From assembly GCA_910584215.1 (NCBI GenBank), contig CAJTYI010000069.1, positions 1 to 17,001 on the forward strand: a DNA stretch of 17,001 bases, read 5' to 3'. Positions 14,208-17,001 of this stretch are shown here, one piece after another. The position numbers and the translations under genes are program-made. The notes under the pieces are model-generated. The model saw nothing but the letters and a program-made list of their open reading frames with translations, did not search any database and had not been told where the DNA came from. Each line of letters opens with the position of its first letter. Position 1 is the stretch's first letter. Source of the stretch: an uncultured Roseburia sp. Lineage in GTDB: Bacteria > Bacillota > Clostridia > Lachnospirales > Lachnospiraceae.

Positions 14208-16079
14208 TTACGCCTCCATCGCCCTTAACCTGATCTTTTCCGCTTCCTGTTCTCTGTAATATTTGCTTTGCAGCTCAAAAAGTTCTGCGTATCTGCCGTT
14301 TCTTTCCATCAGCTCCTCATGCGTCCCGCTCTCTGTGATACACCCGTTCTCGAGAAGTATGATACGGTCACAGAACCTGGTAGAAGAAAGGCGGTGCGAA
14401 ATATAGACCGAAGTCTTCCCTCGCGACGCCTCGCTGTATTTTAAATAGATCTCATTTTCCGCGATCGGGTCGAGCGCCGCCGTGGGTTCGTCTAAGATCA
14501 AAAGCGGCGCTTCCTTGTATAATGCCCGTGCAAACAAAAGCCGCTGTTTTTCGCCTCCCGAAAAGTCCACGGCATCTTCGTTGATCTCCCGAATCAGCAT
14601 ACTATCCCCCTTATCCTTGAGCTTTTGGTAACGCTCTAAGAAACCGGAGAGTACAAGCGTCTGCTGCAAACGCTTTTGATCTACCTCATCCTTTGGCACC
14701 GAGGCAATATTTTCATCAACGGTCAACGGCAGTAAGGTAAAGTCCTGAAACAGCACGGAAATTAGGCTATAGTATTGCTCCCTGTCAAAATCCTCAATAT
14801 TTCTGCCGTTTAAAAGAATCTCTCCGCTCGTCGGTTTATAAAAACCGCAGATCAGCTTGACCAACGTCGTTTTTCCCGCACCGTTTAGGCCGATGAGCGC
14901 CAACTTTTCCCCCGCGGCAATCGTGAGGTTCATGTGCGAGATCACCGGCTTTGCTTTTTCGTCATAGGTAAAGCTCACATCCCTAAGTTCTAAGGTCACG
15001 GGCGCCCTCTTTATCTCATCCACCTCTTCTTCGGCCACACGTTTCCCCTCGTTTCTGTGCTCTTTCGTATCAAAATAATCCCGGATACTGCTGAATGTAT
15101 TGCTGATAATACCAAACGACAGCGCCTCCCGCATCGCTAACAGCATTTGCTCCGCAAAGCTGTTGGCAAATCCAAAGAACAGGACAAATTGTGAAATGCT
15201 AAGCCTCCCGTTTGCCGTCAGATAAATAAGATATGTATAAACCAGCCCGTTTCGCAGAAAATCGAGCCCCGCATCGGCTACATTGCGCAGAAAATACCAG
15301 TTGTGCACCTTGCCGTACAGACGATTCATATCTGTCAGGTTATCCATATATTTTTTTGCCAGCCAGTCCTGCATGCGAAAAATGCGGATATCCTTGCCCG
15401 AAGCCGTCTCCATCGTTTGGTTCGTCAGATAATTGAGTTTCTTGGAATAATTGGATAAGTGTGGATGCTGCTCGCTGTGCTTTTGCCGTGCCAGCTTCAA
15501 AAACCAGATCTGTATGACTGCGCAGGGTATCGCCAGCACAATAATCCATATGCTCACTCTCGCTAAGAGTACCGCATAGACGGCAGCGGGAATCAGATAG
15601 TTAAGAAATGTTGAAAGACGAAGCGTGGCGTCGTCAATGCCTCTGCCCTGATAGATGGCTGTGTAAGAAGCGTTGGCCTGCGTCTGGAAGTTCTTCTCCT
15701 CGAGCACATCATAGTCCACTTTCATCTTTTTTTCCACATAGGGCTTAGAATAATGCGCCCGATATATGGTTCTGCTGTTTTCCATAAACGCCTGCGCCAT
15801 ATTCTGAAGCATTGTGCAAACCCACAGCGCAAGAATCAGCACGATCAAGGTAAAAAAATACCGCCGTATCCCCCAGCTGCTCTCGAGGCCGACCACGACG
15901 ACCGACGGCAGAACATTCCCCAGGATACTAGCGGTTGTCCAAGGAATCAACGCCAGAAACCCCATCCAAAAAACCAAAGGTTCCTGGCGTCTTAAGTTGA
16001 CATAATGATATTTTAGATTACTAAAAAAACTGTACCTGCCATTGGATTTTTCCATCCTAGCGCCATTGCTGAAAATCAT
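14208..16079 (-). CDS. ABC exporter half-transporter, membrane plus ATPase domains (first gene of pair)
   Basis: A 623-residue B-family ABC half-transporter. The membrane domain occupies residues about 30-330 and contains SGKDIRIF, matching the partner's coupling stretch. The ATPase domain has Walker A GLNGAGKTT (397-405), Q-loop LFQDFTLLP, signature DFSGGEKQR (about 505-513), Walker B LLILDEPTAALDP (E530) and the ISHR switch. Both sites of the heterodimer therefore look catalytically complete, unlike exporters with one degenerate site. I chose ATG 16079 with AAAGGAG six bases upstream. A TTG at 16103 is in frame, but it would add eight residues (MTQRKEQP) spanning the ribosome site. It is the first gene of the operon and has its own promoter. 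Substrate unknown. Confidence 0.92.
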   Translation of the reverse strand: MIFSNGARMEKSNGRYSFFSNLKYHYVNLRRQEPLVFWMGFLALIPWTTASILGNVLPSVVVVGLESSWGIRRYFFTLIVLILALWVCTMLQNMAQAFMENSRTIYRAHYSKPYVEKKMKVDYDVLEEKNFQTQANASYTAIYQGRGIDDATLRLSTFLNYLIPAAVYAVLLARVSIWIIVLAIPCAVIQIWFLKLARQKHSEQHPHLSNYSKKLNYLTNQTMETASGKDIRIFRMQDWLAKKYMDNLTDMNRLYGKVHNWYFLRNVADAGLDFLRNGLVYTYLIYLTANGRLSISQFVLFFGFANSFAEQMLLAMREALSFGIISNTFSSIRDYFDTKEHRNEGKRVAEEEVDEIKRAPVTLELRDVSFTYDEKAKPVISHMNLTIAAGEKLALIGLNGAGKTTLVKLICGFYKPTSGEILLNGRNIEDFDREQYYSLISVLFQDFTLLPLTVDENIASVPKDEVDQKRLQQTLVLSGFLERYQKLKDKGDSMLIREINEDAVDFSGGEKQRLLFARALYKEAPLLILDEPTAALDPIAENEIYLKYSEASRGKTSVYISHRLSSTRFCDRIILLENGCITESGTHEELMERNGRYAELFELQSKYYREQEAEKIRLRAMEA

Positions 16080-16108
16080 AGGTTGCTCCTTTCTTTGTGT
16101 CAATTATT

Positions 16109-16126
16109 CTATGTGCTTCCACTCAC
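16109..16126 (-). other. Possible five-codon leader ORF of the ABC exporter operon
   Basis: Just downstream of a very strong GGGGAGGAG site on the minus strand is GTG followed by four codons and TAG (VSGST). The same site is also followed directly by an ATG-TGA start-stop. Both end before the real ribosome site of the exporter gene at 16079. It may be chance, or a leader whose translation affects downstream expression, as known for several antibiotic-inducible ABC genes. No alternative hairpins were worked out. Confidence 0.25.
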
Positions 16127-16149
16127 ATCTCCTCCCCATATGATTTTGT

Positions 16150-16178
16150 AATATAGCACGTTTTTATTTTCATTTCAA
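16150..16178 (-). promoter_or_regulatory. Candidate promoter of the ABC exporter operon
   Basis: TTGAAA (16178-16173), a 17-base spacer and TATATT (16155-16150) on the minus strand give a good sigma-A promoter. The predicted leader to ATG 16079 is about 65 nt and contains the short leader ORF. Confidence 0.65.
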
Positions 16179-16347
16179 CATTTTTTCCAATACATTAGTA
16201 TACAAAATGCCGAATCTGTGATAGCGTCGACCCCATTTTTAAGAATTTCCTAGCCGCTTTCGCTTCGCAAGGCGATCCTAAATTCCAACACCTATCCGAA
16301 TTTATTTTATCAAGTGCAAAGAAATTATTTCCTTCTTTCATGCGAAG

Positions 16348-16356
16348 TGCTATAAT
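16348..16356 (+). promoter_or_regulatory. Extended -10 promoter of the small membrane protein gene
   Basis: TGCTATAAT combines a perfect -10 (16351-16356) with the extended TGN motif. The -35 is poor (ATTTCC region), which extended -10 promoters tolerate. The leader would be about 27 nt and carry GGAGGAG. Confidence 0.6.
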
Positions 16357-16389
16357 AAAATCATCGACAAACGACATTTGGAGGAGCAT

Positions 16390-16584
16390 ATGAAAACAAC
16401 TAATTTGTTTTGGGCATGTAGTTTAGCCGTGTTAGGAATATGTACCATTATTCTTACAGGGACGAATCTTTTGCGTATTGAGCTGCCGGATTTTACTGTA
16501 CGGGTCATCGGACTCATTGATTTAGCTGCATTGCCGGTCTTTGGATATGCAACAGTTAAGAAGCTTCAGAACAAGAAGTCATAA
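16390..16584 (+). CDS. Small two-helix membrane protein, unknown function
   Basis: A 64-residue protein with two hydrophobic segments: residues about 5-26 (LFWACSLAVLGICTIILTGTNL) and 38-57 (VIGLIDLAALPVFGYATV). The short link between them is LRIELPDFTVR, and the tail is basic (KKLQNKKS). By the positive-inside rule both ends should face the cytoplasm. The start is ATG at 16390, five bases after GGAGG; an in-frame TTG at 16378 overlaps that site and is unlikely. It has its own promoter and terminator, so it is a single-gene unit, divergent from the ABC exporter. I recall similar small hypothetical proteins in Clostridia but no known function. Confidence 0.8.
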   Translation: MKTTNLFWACSLAVLGICTIILTGTNLLRIELPDFTVRVIGLIDLAALPVFGYATVKKLQNKKS

Positions 16585-16654
16585 ACTCCCATTTGCAAAA
16601 TGTTGGACAACAAAATACGGTAGAAACGCCGTACATACAAAGCGGCACACTAGG

Positions 16655-16686
16655 ACAGGAAATCAAGAAAAGGTTTCCTGTTTTTT
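16655..16686 (+). terminator. Intrinsic terminator of the small membrane protein gene
   Basis: Stem ACAGGAAA (16655-16662) with TTTCCTGT (16674-16681), an 11-base loop and a run of T residues to 16686. It lies about 70 bp after the stop codon. A weaker hairpin, TACGG/CCGTA, precedes it near 16616-16633. Confidence 0.75.
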
Positions 16687-17001
16687 GCGCCCATTTTGGA
16701 TGTCTAGAAAAATTCTATCTATATCATAAACGTGGGGAGGATAAATAATTATAGGTTGTTAGCTGTTTTGCTTGATAGCATCAAAATGAATAAATATACA
16801 TAGTTGTTCGATCGGAAGTGATATAAATTGTTTTTATTCACAGCGTATATGCGGCGTCTGGCCGGCAGCATAGCTGCAGGCGCTGCTTGTCTTTTGTCCC
16901 TCCGGAAAAACGTCAGGGGTTCTTGCATGCCGTTTGGGGCATCGGGTTGCGCGTCTTTTCAGTGTTGAACCACCTCGTAGTGTCTGTCCGTCCCGGTAAA
17001 G
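16687..17001. other. 315-bp right edge, no supported gene
   Basis: An AT-rich half (to about 16845) contains an isolated strong GGGGAGG with no good start codon at the right distance. It is followed by a sharply GC-richer half to the edge. The GC-rich half contains a small GCAGC-ATA-GCTGC hairpin and ATGCC/GGCAT. The last 43 bases read on the minus strand as 13 open codons ending in TGA (TGTDRHYEVVQH end), which could be the C-terminus of a gene entering from the right. That is too short to identify. Confidence 0.3.

Noticed and set aside
16080..16103. Upstream TTG start for the first ABC exporter gene
   Set aside because: It would place the strong AAAGGAG site of ATG 16079 inside the coding region, and nothing comparable precedes the TTG at the right distance.
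16195..16389. A 64-codon minus-strand open frame between the ABC operon and the small membrane protein
   Set aside because: No ribosome site before its ATG, it overlaps the promoter and start of the plus-strand gene, and its sequence has no recognisable feature.
16727..16800. Gene start after the isolated GGGGAGG near 16731
   Set aside because: No ATG, GTG or TTG lies at a workable distance; the nearest TTG frame is too far and closes after 15 codons.
1..17001. CRISPR array, prophage or defence island
   Set aside because: No regularly spaced repeats, no integrase, and no phage or nuclease-type genes were found anywhere in the window.

Overview
The window looks like chromosomal DNA of a gut-type anaerobic Firmicute, most likely a Lachnospiraceae (Clostridia). 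The reasons are the moderate GC content, strong GGAGG-type ribosome sites, the YesM/YesN-style two-component pair, a SleB-type cortex hydrolase, a GH51 arabinofuranosidase, and paired ABC exporters typical of that group. The taxonomic call is inference, since no rRNA or marker gene is present.

Left third (1-7940): a divergent sugar-uptake locus. On the minus strand an operon encodes a two-domain sugar ABC ATPase, two different CUT2-type permeases and, after a 142-bp structured gap, a lipoprotein substrate-binding protein cut by the left edge. The binding-protein motifs and the use of two distinct permeases fit the rhamnose (RhaSTPQ) / AI-2 (Lsr) branch, with rhamnose favoured. Divergently on the plus strand lie an AraC-type response regulator and an overlapping YesM-type histidine kinase. 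The 204-bp region between the two operons holds a plausible promoter for each direction and, between them, two 13-bp direct repeats spaced exactly 20 bp. These are a good candidate for the regulator's operator. The likely circuit is: sugar outside the cell, then kinase, then regulator, then transporter operon.

Middle (7941-12260): an intergenic stretch rich in hairpins separates the kinase from a convergent SleB-family cell-wall hydrolase. Next come a strong bidirectional terminator, a cytoplasmic GH51 alpha-L-arabinofuranosidase, and a highly structured stretch. A solitary tRNA-Trp follows, with a near-perfect sigma-A promoter and its own terminator, all on the minus strand. The DNA just beyond the two minus-strand terminators (near 8020 and 12090) is related: both share CCTGCGCATAAAAAA and a similar flanking layout, suggesting a dispersed intergenic repeat family.

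Right third (12341-17001): a two-gene minus-strand operon for a heterodimeric ABC exporter with its own promoter. Divergent from it is a small two-helix membrane protein of unknown function with an extended -10 promoter and a terminator. The last ~315 bp hold no gene I can support.

No insertion sequence, CRISPR array, prophage or rRNA was seen. The most interesting items are the 20-bp-spaced operator repeats, the structured repeat family at terminators, and the structured stretch upstream of the arabinofuranosidase. None of these proves a new system by itself.
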